Part shown: piece after piece, positions 15,973 through 24,294 of the stretch | Layout: each line of letters begins with the position of its first letter | How positions within the stretch are numbered: the first letter of the stretch is position 1 | NCBI GenBank assembly: GCA_021826695.1 | Contig: JAKAYS010000014.1 | Coordinates: 1 to 35,382 of the forward strand | Length of the DNA stretch: 35,382 nt | Direction of reading: 5' to 3' | Origin: Acidobacteriota bacterium | GTDB lineage: Bacteria > Acidobacteriota > Terriglobia > Terriglobales > Acidobacteriaceae | Notes under the pieces: model-generated | Told to the model about the DNA's origin: nothing | The model's database searches: none | Seen by the model: the letters and a program-made list of their open reading frames with translations, nothing else | Position numbers and translations under genes: made by a program

Positions 15973-17778
15973 CTAAGAGTCTTCGCCTATACGTAAAACC
16001 GCTAAAAAGGCCTCCTGCGGGATGTCGACTTTGCCGATTCGTTTCATCCGCTTCTTTCCTTCTTTTTGCTTCTCCAGCAGCTTTCTCTTCCGCGAGATGT
16101 CCCCGCCATAGCACTTGGCCAACACATTTTTTCGCAGCGCCGCGACGGTCTCTCGCGCAATCACTTTGGCCCCAATGGCTGCCTGAATGGCGACTTCAAA
16201 CATCTGGCGTGGGATCAGTTCGCGCATTTTGGAAACCAGCGCGCGTCCGCGGTCATAGGCAAATTCGCTATGGACAATGATCGAGAGGGCGTCCACAGGT
16301 TCACCTGAAACCAGAATGTCCAGCTTCACCATCGGCGACTCCCAGGTGTCGGACAGGTGGTAGTCGAGCGATGCGTAGCCGCGCGAAATGGACTTCAGCC
16401 GATCGTAGAAATCCAGCACGATCTCATTCAGTGGCAGCTCATAGGTCAGCATGACGCGGGTGGCGCTCACATACTCGAAATTCTTCTGGCGTCCGCGTTT
16501 GTCTTCGACCAGCTTCAAAATTCCGCCAACATATTCTTCATTGGTCAGGATGGTCGCGGTGATGACCGGCTCCTGAATCTTCTCAATCTCGGTGGGGTTC
16601 GGCCAGTGCGAAGGATTATCGACCTCAATCACACTACCGTCCGTCAACGTGATGCGATAGCGGACGCCGGGCGCGGTCGTGATCAGGTTGAGGTTGAATT
16701 CCCGCTCCAGCCGCTCCTGAATAATTTCCATGTGCAGCAGGCCAAGGAATCCGCAGCGAAAACCGAAGCCCAAGGCGGCAGAACTTTCCGGCTCGAAGAA
16801 AAATGAGGAATCGTTGAGCCGCAATTTCTCCAGCGCGTCGCGCAACAGGGTATGCTCATGCGCATCCACGGTGTAAAGCCCGGCAAAAACCATGGGCTTA
16901 ATGTCTTCAAAACCCGGCAGCGCCTCGGCGCAGGGGTTGGCGTCATGCGTGATTGTGTCGCCAATCTTGGTGTCGGCAACGTTCTTGATGGTGGCAACGA
17001 AAAATCCCACTTCACCCGCAGAGAGTTCCTGCACCTCCACCGGTTTTGGCGTCAGCACACCAAGGGATTCGACATCGAACGACCGTCCATTCGACATCAG
17101 GCGAATTTTTTGTCCGCGCTTGAGCCGTCCGTTGATGACGCGGGTCAACACCACCACGCCACGATAGGAATCGAACCAGGAATCGAAGATCAGCGCCTGA
17201 AGCGGCGCTTCCGCGTCGCCCTTCGGTGGCGGCAGTCGATGCACCACGGCTTCCAGCACGTCCTCGACACCCAGCCCAGTCTTGGCGCTGATGGCGAGCG
17301 CGTGCTCGGTATCCAGCCCCACCGTCTGCTCGATCATTTCTTTGGTACGCGGAATGTCGGCGCTGGGCAGGTCGATCTTGTTGATGATCGGGATGATATC
17401 GAGGCCGTTGTTGATGGCAATGTAGGCATTCGCCAGCGTCTGCGCTTCCACTCCCTGTGTGGCGTCCACGATGAGCAGCGCGCCTTCGCAGGACGCCAGC
17501 GAGCGCGAAACTTCGTAGGAAAAATCCACGTGTCCGGGAGTGTCGATCAAATTGAGTTGATAGGTTTCGCCGTTCCGCGCCCGATACGCCATGCGCACGG
17601 CATGCGCCTTGATGGTGATGCCGCGCTCGCGTTCCAGATCCATTGCATCCAGCACCTGCGCGTGCATCTCGCGCGCCGTCAGCGAGCCGGTCAGTTCCAG
17701 CAGCCGATCGGAGAGCGTGGATTTGCCGTGGTCGATATGGGCAATAATGGCGAAATTTCGGATGTGTTCGCGATCCAT
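15973..17778 (-). CDS. lepA: Elongation factor 4 (translational GTPase LepA)
   Basis: This ribosome-associated GTPase is linked to back-translocation and initiation fidelity under ionic stress. The protein is 601 residues from ATG 17778 ([20 protein letters not shown]). The GTP-binding motifs are AHIDHGKST (G1), DTPGHVDF (G3) and NKIDLPSAD (G4); the C-terminus has the LepA-specific [13 protein letters not shown] and a basic KEGKKRMKR segment. An in-frame TTG at 17832 would add 18 residues ([15 protein letters not shown]). I prefer ATG 17778 because family members begin there, though no good ribosome site precedes it. It is a single gene, convergent with skp. Confidence 0.95.
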   Translation of the reverse strand: MDREHIRNFAIIAHIDHGKSTLSDRLLELTGSLTAREMHAQVLDAMDLERERGITIKAHAVRMAYRARNGETYQLNLIDTPGHVDFSYEVSRSLASCEGALLIVDATQGVEAQTLANAYIAINNGLDIIPIINKIDLPSADIPRTKEMIEQTVGLDTEHALAISAKTGLGVEDVLEAVVHRLPPPKGDAEAPLQALIFDSWFDSYRGVVVLTRVINGRLKRGQKIRLMSNGRSFDVESLGVLTPKPVEVQELSAGEVGFFVATIKNVADTKIGDTITHDANPCAEALPGFEDIKPMVFAGLYTVDAHEHTLLRDALEKLRLNDSSFFFEPESSAALGFGFRCGFLGLLHMEIIQERLEREFNLNLITTAPGVRYRITLTDGSVIEVDNPSHWPNPTEIEKIQEPVITATILTNEEYVGGILKLVEDKRGRQKNFEYVSATRVMLTYELPLNEIVLDFYDRLKSISRGYASLDYHLSDTWESPMVKLDILVSGEPVDALSIIVHSEFAYDRGRALVSKMRELIPRQMFEVAIQAAIGAKVIARETVAALRKNVLAKCYGGDISRKRKLLEKQKEGKKRMKRIGKVDIPQEAFLAVLRIGEDS

Positions 17779-17993
17779 GAGGGGTTGTCGTAGGCAGAAA
17801 AGATCCAACTCCTTGCGCGGACTTGGATCCAACGGCTGGAGAGTTTCTCTAGCGTGAGTTTACCATCATGCCTATGGGTTCTTCGCGCATGCGGGAATCG
17901 ATGTCTACAATGGCCGCTGGCGATGGGAAGGGATGCAAAGTACGGCTGGCAGAAGTTCTTCGGCGGCCTGGAGCGTGTCATTGGGGGGTTGGA

Positions 17994-18296
17994 ATGACCA
18001 TGAAGGCGAAAAACATTGCTTATTGGACTACGACCATACTCGTAGCGTTTTTTATCGGAAGCGGGGGCGTCGCGCAGATATGGCAATATCACGCGAAGCC
18101 CCATGGCGTCGTGCCCGTGCTTGGCTATCCGCTGTACTTCTTTGCCATCCTGGGGTTTTGGAAGGCGCTTGGAGCTATTGCCATCCTCGTGCCGCGTTTT
18201 CCGCGGCTCAAGGAATGGGCGTATGCCAGCTTCGCTATCACGCTCTTCTCGGCACTGGTCGCCCACCTCGCCGTCGGCGATGGGGTCGAGGCGTAG
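17994..18296 (+). CDS. DoxX-like membrane protein, probably shortened by frameshift
   Basis: This 100-residue protein has three hydrophobic helices (WTTTILVAFFIGSGGVAQIW, PLYFFAILGFWKALGAIAIL, FAITLFSALVAHLAVG). It also has the family motifs LGYP-x-YF and LVPRFPRLKEWAYA of the DoxX_2/DoxX-like family, whose function is unclear. ATG 17994 follows a GGGGGGTTGGA ribosome site. The family normally has a fourth helix and an RPP-x-RR tail. Here a stop comes at GDGVEA*, while WSVGAGVLWGVSYF is read in another frame at about 18306-18350 and PPADRRVRD in a third frame just after, so the 3' end looks frameshifted (two indels). Confidence 0.68.
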   Translation: MTMKAKNIAYWTTTILVAFFIGSGGVAQIWQYHAKPHGVVPVLGYPLYFFAILGFWKALGAIAILVPRFPRLKEWAYASFAITLFSALVAHLAVGDGVEA

Positions 18297-18400
18297 ACCG
18301 ACCTGGTCGGTGGGAGCAGGGGTTCTCTGGGGTGTGTCGTACTTCTTCTGACGCCTCCTGCAGACCGGCGCGTCCGCGATCTAGTCGGTGGCGGCCACCG

Positions 18401-18438
18401 CTCCCACTCAAGCCAACAGAAGCTTGAGTGGGGCACCC
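18401..18438 (+). repeat. Palindromic intergenic repeat, copy E
   Basis: A perfect 11-bp stem CCCACTCAAGC / GCTTGAGTGGG with a short loop has the family's constant edges TCCCAC and GGGGCACCC. The stem sequence differs completely from copies B, C, H and I, so the family conserves edges and pairing, not the stem bases. Confidence 0.75.
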
Positions 18439-18726
18439 GGCAGATATACAGTGTGGTGGTGGGAATGAGGCGCGCCCGTCTGTCCCCGCACAAAAATGGA
18501 GAATCCCGGCTCCCGGTGATCGCATGACGTTCCCGCCAACGAGTCATAGAGGGATCAAGGTAATGAGCAAGAATTCCTCAAATGAAATCACGTTCCCAAC
18601 GATCATGCTGATTCACTCGCCGCCGAGCGCAGTAGTTTGACGCATGGCCCGACTCGCCTTAGTCTCAAGCTAGAAGCTGCGGCCGTGCATTCTTGATCCG
18701 ACCTTTCTTGGGAGTTAACTAATTTC
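18439..18726. other. Intergenic stretch, nothing recognised
   Basis: About 290 bases between repeat copies E and F. A short open frame crosses 18428-18640 but begins inside the repeat and shows no ribosome site or recognisable domain. No promoter or RNA gene is called. Confidence 0.45.
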
Positions 18727-18768
18727 CTCCCACCCTGGCCGCAATCAACGCGGCGAGGATTGGGCACC
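18727..18768 (+). repeat. Palindromic intergenic repeat, copy F
   Basis: Edges TCCCACC and TTGGGCACC enclose a stem near GGCCGC / GCGGCG. It is very similar to copy G at 20772-20814 and lies upstream of the YceD-rpmF cluster. Confidence 0.7.
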
Positions 18769-18841
18769 GGATGCAACGCATAAGGGCCGGATCATCGTCG
18801 AAATGGCCTGCAGCACTCAATCCCCGCCTGGAGGCATCGCC

Positions 18842-19408
18842 ATGCTGTTTACCGTTGCCGAGCTGGAGCAACAGGCTGTCGATTTTGACGAATCGCTGGT
18901 TCCTGGAAGCATTGATTTTGTAGACGACATGCGGCAGGTGGGCGTATTGCACACCGCCGGGCGCGCCGACTTGTTGAAAGAACATCGCGGCCCGAAGGAC
19001 ATTGTCCCGGACATACGCATTCGCGCCGGGTTGCAGACGCGGATGGAAGTTCCCTGCGCGCGCTGTCTGGAGCCGGTGGAAGAGGCGCTGGATACCAGTT
19101 TCGACCTGATTTTTCGGCCCGCAGGCGCGGACGCTGACGCGGCGGACCACGCCATTACGACATCGGAGACCGAAATCGGCTACTATGAAGGAGACGGTTT
19201 ATTGCTTGAAGATGTGCTGCGCGAGCAGGTCCTTCTGGCGCTTCCGGCCAAGGTGCTTTGCAAGGAAGACTGCAAGGGGCTGTGCGCGGAGTGTGGCCGG
19301 AACCGCAATACGGATCCCTGCAATTGCGCGACGACTTCGGCAGACCCGCGCTGGGCTGCGCTGGAAGCAATCAAGCTGGAAACGATTCGCAGCCGAGTAA
19401 AGCCATAA
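18842..19408 (+). CDS. YceD (DUF177) family protein, 23S rRNA accumulation protein type
   Basis: This 188-residue protein belongs to the family encoded just before rpmF in most bacteria and implicated in 23S rRNA accumulation/large-subunit assembly. It has the central CARCLEPVE motif (about residue 75) and a C-terminal cysteine cluster CKEDCKGLCAECG with a final CNC, probably binding zinc. It ends with the DPRWAALEAIKL segment typical of the family. ATG 18842 is chosen because GGAGG lies about 8 bases upstream; an in-frame ATG at 18803 has none. rpmF follows after a 104-base gap. Confidence 0.9.
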   Translation: MLFTVAELEQQAVDFDESLVPGSIDFVDDMRQVGVLHTAGRADLLKEHRGPKDIVPDIRIRAGLQTRMEVPCARCLEPVEEALDTSFDLIFRPAGADADAADHAITTSETEIGYYEGDGLLLEDVLREQVLLALPAKVLCKEDCKGLCAECGRNRNTDPCNCATTSADPRWAALEAIKLETIRSRVKP

Positions 19409-19512
19409 TTTTAAGATTTGTACCCGCAGATGCTTTGTATTTTCTGAATGTTCCGCCATTGCAAGTGGCGTGGATGCGAAAGGCAAAGACTGACGGGGAA
19501 AGGAAAATTTCC

Positions 19513-19698
19513 ATGCCCAATCCGAAGCGCCGCCATTCCAAGCAGCGCACCGCAAAACGCCGTTCCCACGATGGACTCACCAGCCAATCACTCTCCGAGT
19601 GCCCGAGTTGCCATGAGCGCAAACTGCCTCACCATGCCTGCCCCAAGTGCGGCACGTACAAAGGCCGCGAAGTCCTAGCTGTGAAGGAACAGAACTAG
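19513..19698 (+). CDS. rpmF: 50S ribosomal protein L32
   Basis: This 61-residue basic ribosomal protein begins [20 protein letters not shown]. It has a zinc-ribbon pair CPSC (residues 30-33) and CPKC (43-46), so it is the zinc-binding form of L32, and ends [14 protein letters not shown] 19513 follows the purine-rich GGGGAAAGGAAAA. It sits between yceD and plsX, the classic conserved order, with plsX starting 13 bases after its stop. Confidence 0.96.
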   Translation: MPNPKRRHSKQRTAKRRSHDGLTSQSLSECPSCHERKLPHHACPKCGTYKGREVLAVKEQN

Positions 19699-19711
19699 CC
19701 ACGCCGCGCCC

Positions 19712-20743
19712 ATGCTGATTGACATCGCACTGGACGCCATGGGCTCCGACAAAGCGCCTGAGCCGGAGATTCGTGGCGCGATCCTCGCATGTCGACAATT
19801 GGAAGTACGCGTGCATCTGGTAGGCCCAGAACGCACCCTGCGTCCGCTGCTGGCGAAGCAGATGCATCGCGCGGGTTTGCGCCATCTCCCCATAAAAATC
19901 GTCCAGGCCAGCGAGTGTATCGGCATGGACGAAAAGGCGGTGCAGGCGGTCCGTTCCAAGCGCGACTCGTCCATGCGGGTCGGGCTGAAGATGGTGCGCG
20001 AAGGCGCGGTGGCAGGCTTTATGACTGCGGGAAACACCGGCGCGGCCATGGCGACCGCGAAGATGGTGCTCGGCGCGCTGCCGGGAGTGGACCGTCCGGC
20101 GCTGGTTGCGATTTTGCCCACCAGCACAGGGAAGCCGTGTGTGCTGCTGGATGTCGGCGCCAACGTCGATTGCAAGCCGAAAAATCTGGAGCAATTTGCC
20201 GTGATGGGCGAAATGTATGCGCGCTCGGTGCTGAAAATTGGGCGCCCCCGTGTCGGCCTGCTTTCCATTGGCGAAGAAGAAAGCAAGGGCAACGACCTGA
20301 CCCGCGAGGCCTTCCCCCTGCTCAAGCAGTTGCCTATCAACTTTCTCGGCAATGTGGAAGGCCGCGACATTTATAACGGCAATGCGGACGTCATTGTCTG
20401 CGACGGTTTCATCGGCAACGTGGCGCTGAAGACCTCTGAAGGGCTGGCGCGTCTGGTGCGCGACTCACTCCGGGAATCCCTCACCTCGACGGTGACGGCG
20501 CAGGTAGGCGCGTTGCTCTCGCGCAAGGCGTTCAACGACTTCAAAAAGCGGCTCGACCATTCCGAATACGGCGGCGCACCGCTGCTGGGAGTGCGCGGCG
20601 TCTGCATCGTAGGCCACGGTTCCTCGAACGATGTTGCCATCATGAACGGCATTCGCGTTGCTGCCGAATTTGCCCAGGCCGGCGTGAATGCTCGCATCGA
20701 ACAAAGCATGGTGGTTGCGGACACGCCTGTTTCCAATTATTGA
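19712..20743 (+). CDS. plsX: Phosphate acyltransferase
   Basis: PlsX converts acyl-ACP and phosphate to acyl-phosphate, the acyl donor for PlsY in phosphatidic-acid synthesis; it is a peripheral membrane enzyme. The 343-residue protein starts [19 protein letters not shown] (family D-A-M-G-G-D, here with Ser). It includes [13 protein letters not shown] (about 103-115), [21 protein letters not shown] and [16 protein letters not shown]. It lies directly after rpmF. In many bacteria fabH comes next; here fabD follows after a 129-base gap with a palindromic repeat. Confidence 0.96.
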   Translation: MLIDIALDAMGSDKAPEPEIRGAILACRQLEVRVHLVGPERTLRPLLAKQMHRAGLRHLPIKIVQASECIGMDEKAVQAVRSKRDSSMRVGLKMVREGAVAGFMTAGNTGAAMATAKMVLGALPGVDRPALVAILPTSTGKPCVLLDVGANVDCKPKNLEQFAVMGEMYARSVLKIGRPRVGLLSIGEEESKGNDLTREAFPLLKQLPINFLGNVEGRDIYNGNADVIVCDGFIGNVALKTSEGLARLVRDSLRESLTSTVTAQVGALLSRKAFNDFKKRLDHSEYGGAPLLGVRGVCIVGHGSSNDVAIMNGIRVAAEFAQAGVNARIEQSMVVADTPVSNY

Positions 20744-20771
20744 TCCGGCACTCTTGGAATGGACCAATTTT

Positions 20772-20814
20772 CTCCCATCCTGGCCGCAAACAACGCGGCG
20801 ATGATGCGGAACCC
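20772..20814 (+). repeat. Palindromic intergenic repeat, copy G
   Basis: This is a degenerate copy (TCCCATCCTGGCCGC ... GCGGCG ... GGAACCC) closely resembling copy F. It lies in the gap between plsX and fabD. Confidence 0.6.
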
Positions 20815-20872
20815 GCAGAATGTCGATTGCGCTTGCATTCGTCTCTTTTCTTCGCTTGAATAAGTCTTTGCT

Positions 20873-21859
20873 ATGGACACGCCTTCGACAACTTTTCTTT
20901 CAGCGAAAAAAATTGCATTTCTCTTTCCCGGCCAGGGGTCGCAGGCGGTAGGCATGGGCCGCGAACTGCATGATCATTTTCCTGTTGCGCGCGCCGTGTT
21001 TGAAGAAGCCGATGCGGAGCTGGGCTTCTCGATCTCGCGACTTTGTTTTGAAGGCCCGGAAGAACAGTTGAAGCTGACGGAAAATACTCAGCCTGCCATT
21101 CTGACGGTTGCGGTCGCCGCGATGCGTGTGCTGGCAGAGCGCGGCGTCTGCTGCCAGATGGCGGCAGGCCACTCGCTTGGGGAATATGCGGCGCACGTGG
21201 CTGCGGGTACGGTGTCATTTGCGGAAGCGGTGCGCGTGGTGCGGAATCGCGGGCGCTATATGCAGCAGGCTGTACCGGCGGGCGCTGGGGCCATGGCGGC
21301 CATTCTCGGCATGTCGTCGGCTGCGGTCGCCGAAGCCTGTTCCGACGCTGCCCAGCAGTCCGGCGGCGTAGTGGCGGCGGCGAACCTGAACTCCCCGGAG
21401 CAGACGGTAATTTCTGGAGCGGCGGCTGCGGTGGAGTTGGCCGCGGCGTTGTGCAAAGAGCGAGGCGCGAAGCGCGCGGTGATGCTTCCGGTGAGCGCGC
21501 CGTTCCATTGCGCGTTGATGCAGCCGGCACAGGACCGTCTGGCAGAGGACCTGAAGCGATTGGATTTTCATGATCCGAATTTTCCCGTTGTTTCGAACGT
21601 CGATGCCGCATGGGTCGGCGATGGCAAGCGTGGGCACGGCGAGGCCGCGCGCGACGGGCTGGTGCGCCAGGTCACCGGCGCGGTCCGTTGGGTGGAGTGC
21701 GAACAGAAATTGATCGCCCAGGGAGCGACGCATTTTGTCGAAGTTGGCCCGGGCAGGGTGCTCTGCGGGCTGATGCGGCAGCTTGACCGAAGCCAGACCT
21801 GCCTGAACGTGGAAGATATCGCGAGTCTGGACAAAACACTGGCTGCGCTGGGAGTATAA
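20873..21859 (+). CDS. fabD: Malonyl-CoA:ACP transacylase
   Basis: FabD loads malonyl groups onto acyl carrier protein to start fatty-acid elongation. The 328-residue protein has the oxyanion motif FPGQGSQ (about 18-24), the nucleophile Ser101 in GHSLGEYAAH, the catalytic-His region SAPFHCALM (about 208-216) and the C-terminal EVGPGRVLCGL. The N-terminal extension of about ten residues before KIAFLFPGQ comes from the only good ATG at 20873. It belongs with plsX to the lipid cluster. fabH, fabG and acpP, often seen beside fabD, are not next to it. Confidence 0.96.
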   Translation: MDTPSTTFLSAKKIAFLFPGQGSQAVGMGRELHDHFPVARAVFEEADAELGFSISRLCFEGPEEQLKLTENTQPAILTVAVAAMRVLAERGVCCQMAAGHSLGEYAAHVAAGTVSFAEAVRVVRNRGRYMQQAVPAGAGAMAAILGMSSAAVAEACSDAAQQSGGVVAAANLNSPEQTVISGAAAAVELAAALCKERGAKRAVMLPVSAPFHCALMQPAQDRLAEDLKRLDFHDPNFPVVSNVDAAWVGDGKRGHGEAARDGLVRQVTGAVRWVECEQKLIAQGATHFVEVGPGRVLCGLMRQLDRSQTCLNVEDIASLDKTLAALGV

Positions 21860-21906
21860 AGAGCGCTATAGTACCTTTGCTCGTGCTTTACGTTGGGAAT
21901 TGAGGA

Positions 21907-21945
21907 CTCCCATCCTTTGCGATGAAGCTGCAAAGGATGTCACCC
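21907..21945 (+). repeat. Palindromic intergenic repeat, copy H
   Basis: A perfect 10-bp stem CATCCTTTGC / GCAAAGGATG has a 9-base loop (gatgaagct), left edge TCC and right edge TCACCC. It shares stem and loop with copy I (23116-23156). It is found after fabD and has no U-tract, so it is not a standard terminator. Confidence 0.75.
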
Positions 21946-22031
21946 GCTGTATAGCAACTGCGATCGGCGAAAAATGATCGCGGCTTCAAACGCCTCGAAC
22001 ACCAGCTACAACGCCAATGGAGGAGAATGCC

Positions 22032-22757
22032 ATGGTCATAGCGGAAGCGCAAGGAACGCAAAAGAAGCTGACGAGACTTCTGGGAATGCGGGCTGCACTT
22101 ATGTGGATCGCACTTCTGTCACTGGGTACCAGCGTGCCGATGTTTGCCGGTAAGAAGCAGGAGAAGACCGTCACCACGGCGGATGGGCGTCCGATCCGCA
22201 AAGTGTTCATTCGGACCGCTGCTGCCGATACGGCGACAACAGTTGCTGCGGCGCTGACGCAGGATACATGCCTGACCACAGTCAACCGGGAAAATCAGGC
22301 AGACGCCGTGCTTGATGTAGGGATTACGTTGTCGGGAGTCGGTGGCGGAATGCCCATGCCGACCGTGTTTGTCCCGTCTTCCACGGCGCAGACTCTGGGC
22401 AATGGCAAGAGCCAGCCACAACGCAGCGCCAGCGCAAATTGCACCAACGGCAAGGATAGTAGGGGCTGCACTGGTTCCTACGACGCGCAAGGCGGCGATC
22501 TCGGAGCGGAGTTACCTCCGGGATTTGCGAACAGCGGCAGTGGGGGTGTGGATGTCTCCCTGATATCGACGGGAAAAGCGTCGCAAGAACTTTGGCAGCC
22601 GGAGACGCACAAGAAAAGGCCATGGACAGACCAGTTACGCCGCGTCGTAGGTTGCCCGGTCTGCCCAACGGGACATTTCAATCGACGTCGGGACAAGAGC
22701 TATCGCAATTGGATTCAGGACAAATGCCCGGCAGTTCTCACGACGGCAGCGCAGTAG
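22032..22757 (+). CDS. Exported protein of unknown function
   Basis: This 241-residue protein is not assigned to a family. A basic N-terminus (QKKLTRLLGMR) is followed by a hydrophobic stretch (AALMWIALLSLGTSVPMFAG) consistent with a signal peptide. The mature part starts with GKKQEKTVTTADGRPIRKVF and a TCLTT Cys. A Gly/Ser/Asn-rich low-complexity middle follows (about residues 100-175), then a C-terminal module with a CPVC motif and a further Cys (KCPAVL). ATG 22032 is chosen because GGAGGAGA lies just upstream; ATG 22017 has no ribosome site. The stop is 9 bases from the convergent Rieske gene's stop. Expected location is periplasm or outside. Confidence 0.65.
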   Translation: MVIAEAQGTQKKLTRLLGMRAALMWIALLSLGTSVPMFAGKKQEKTVTTADGRPIRKVFIRTAAADTATTVAAALTQDTCLTTVNRENQADAVLDVGITLSGVGGGMPMPTVFVPSSTAQTLGNGKSQPQRSASANCTNGKDSRGCTGSYDAQGGDLGAELPPGFANSGSGGVDVSLISTGKASQELWQPETHKKRPWTDQLRRVVGCPVCPTGHFNRRRDKSYRNWIQDKCPAVLTTAAQ

Positions 22758-22765
22758 TTGTAGCT

Positions 22766-23074
22766 TTAGAGTTCCACCAGCACATCGTCGCCATTTTGCT
22801 GCAAGGCATACGTTGCGGCCTTCGCATCGCGCGAGTGGGTGGAGACGCCAGTGACCAGATCGAACTCCCACTGGTGCCAGGGGCAGACGATTTTTCCATG
22901 TTCCACGGTCCCTTCGGCGAGTGGCCCGCCGCGGTGCGGGCAGACGTTGTCGAGTGCCCGGGGTTTACCGTGGAGGGTCGCCACGCAAAGCGTTTTGCCC
23001 AGAACGCTGAATTCCTTCGCTTGGCCCTCTGAAGGCAACTCGGCGCGACTGCATAACCTGACCCACTTGCTCAT
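22766..23074 (-). CDS. Rieske [2Fe-2S] ferredoxin-like protein
   Basis: This 102-residue soluble Rieske protein has the two cluster-binding loops CPHRGGPL (C45, H47) and CPWHQWEFD (C64, H67) inside a small beta-sandwich. It resembles the ferredoxin or small-subunit components (NirD/BphF type) that pass electrons to oxygenases or other redox enzymes. No oxygenase is encoded nearby, so the partner is unknown. ATG 23074 (MSKWVRLCSRAELPS) is preferred to an in-frame start at 23122 that begins inside a palindromic repeat. It shares direction with the Yip1-family gene upstream. Confidence 0.88.
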   Translation of the reverse strand: MSKWVRLCSRAELPSEGQAKEFSVLGKTLCVATLHGKPRALDNVCPHRGGPLAEGTVEHGKIVCPWHQWEFDLVTGVSTHSRDAKAATYALQQNGDDVLVEL

Positions 23075-23115
23075 CGCTACGTTTTCGACCTTCCTGCTGT
23101 TGTGGAACGCGAAGC

Positions 23116-23156
23116 CTCCCACCCTTTGCGATGAAACTGCAAAGGATGGTGCACCC
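23116..23156 (+). repeat. Palindromic intergenic repeat, copy I
   Basis: TCCCACCCTTTGC and GCAAAGGATGGTGCACCC flank the loop gatgaaact, making a long stem with one mismatch. It lies between two minus-strand genes yet has the same orientation as the other copies. Confidence 0.75.
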
Positions 23157-23174
23157 GTTGCATTGAAAAATGCG

Positions 23175-23924
23175 CTATCCCTGAAATGCCGCCACAGCTG
23201 TCGATCCCAAAATAATCAGTACCCACCATCCTATGACGACGACGGCGGCGCTGCTTCGCTTGACACGGGCCACCGCGGCGCACCCAACGATCAGAAGAAT
23301 CACTGTCCAAATTGTGAATATATCGGCGGAGGTCAGCAGAGTGCGCAGCCACTGGGGAAGATCGGAACTCAGGAACCATGCAATGTTGGTCCCAACGGGA
23401 TTCTGTATGTCGAATTGTTCCGCGCTGACTCCGGCGAAGATGGCGATGGCAGCGAGTAGAAATTTCAAAACCAAAGGAAGCCCCGCATAAAACCACACGG
23501 CAAAATATTCCTTATATTTGACCTTCGCGCCGAGGCCTAAATTAAAGCTCGCCATCAAAATGGCAGCGGCAAGGAGACTGACTAGCAGTGAAACGACCGG
23601 GTATGCATAACTAATGATCCTGGTAGTGGTTGCAATGGTGTGAATGGCTTGTTCTCTTTGTGCTTCGGGGACTCCGCTCAGCCGCTCCTGTGCCTGCGAG
23701 CTGCGGTTGATGCTGGCCTCTGCGACCTTATCGAACCCAATTTGTTTGTCTACCGCAAAGGTGAATGCGAGGCTGATCGCCACCCCAATCAGAAAGGGCA
23801 GCCACCAGCTTGCGTTTCGACGAATGTCGAGGAAGGTTTGTTCTGGCGACACATAGGCATCGACGACGCGCTCGATCTGGCCCAGACCTTTTTGCTGCTC
23901 GGGAAGTTCTACATGACTGCTCAT
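23175..23924 (-). CDS. Yip1-domain integral membrane protein
   Basis: This 249-residue protein has a cytoplasmic N-terminus (SSHVELPEQQKGLGQIERVV) and the segment DAYVSPEQTFLDIRRNASWW that opens many bacterial Yip1-domain proteins. About five transmembrane helices follow (near residues 48-66, 110-135, 145-170, 200-220 and 228-247). The bacterial family has no agreed function. ATG 23924 is used; an in-frame ATG at 23984 would add 20 residues (MFQSPNIYKG...). It is divergent from the molybdenum hydroxylase operon, with a 370-base gap between. Confidence 0.72.
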   Translation of the reverse strand: MSSHVELPEQQKGLGQIERVVDAYVSPEQTFLDIRRNASWWLPFLIGVAISLAFTFAVDKQIGFDKVAEASINRSSQAQERLSGVPEAQREQAIHTIATTTRIISYAYPVVSLLVSLLAAAILMASFNLGLGAKVKYKEYFAVWFYAGLPLVLKFLLAAIAIFAGVSAEQFDIQNPVGTNIAWFLSSDLPQWLRTLLTSADIFTIWTVILLIVGCAAVARVKRSSAAVVVIGWWVLIILGSTAVAAFQG

Positions 23925-24196
23925 GGTGTCTATGCTTTCCGGTATGGGATTTTCGCCTTTATAAATGTTCGGGGACTGAAACATTGTGGAGCTGAACGTT
24001 GGCAACCAGTCTAGCTGGAGCAAGCAAGAAAGAGGAGAAAAATCTGCGAGGATGGCACACTCGTGGCGGCAGGCCCGGTCCGTCGCCAAGCAATTGCGAT
24101 GGGATGAAAATGGTGGAGACGCTGGCGCTTATCGGTGGGGCCTCGCACTCTTGCCGCGCACCCGGTGTTGGTGTAAAAATAAAGTTTCGAGTTGTT

Positions 24197-24220
24197 CGAT
24201 GCGAAGCATCGTTTAATTTT
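24197..24220 (+). terminator. Terminator-like hairpin ahead of the molybdenum hydroxylase operon
   Basis: A 6-bp perfect stem CGATGC / GCATCG with a GAA loop is followed by TTTAATTTT. It lies 75 bases before the first gene of the operon and no plus-strand gene precedes it, so it could be an attenuator in the leader or a terminator of upstream read-through. The rest of the 23925-24294 gap shows nothing I recognise. Confidence 0.4.
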
Positions 24221-24294
24221 ATTCAGCAAAAACTCAAATCCAGCGTTGATACTCCATCAACCACTACCCTCTCCACTCCGTCATGGAGGACGTT

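Noticed and set aside
16852-17793. 313-codon plus-strand open frame opposite lepA
   Set aside because: It is the mirror of lepA codons with His/Arg-rich noise typical of antisense frames.
18428-18640. Short open frame between DoxX-like and YceD genes
   Set aside because: It starts inside repeat copy E and shows no coding features.
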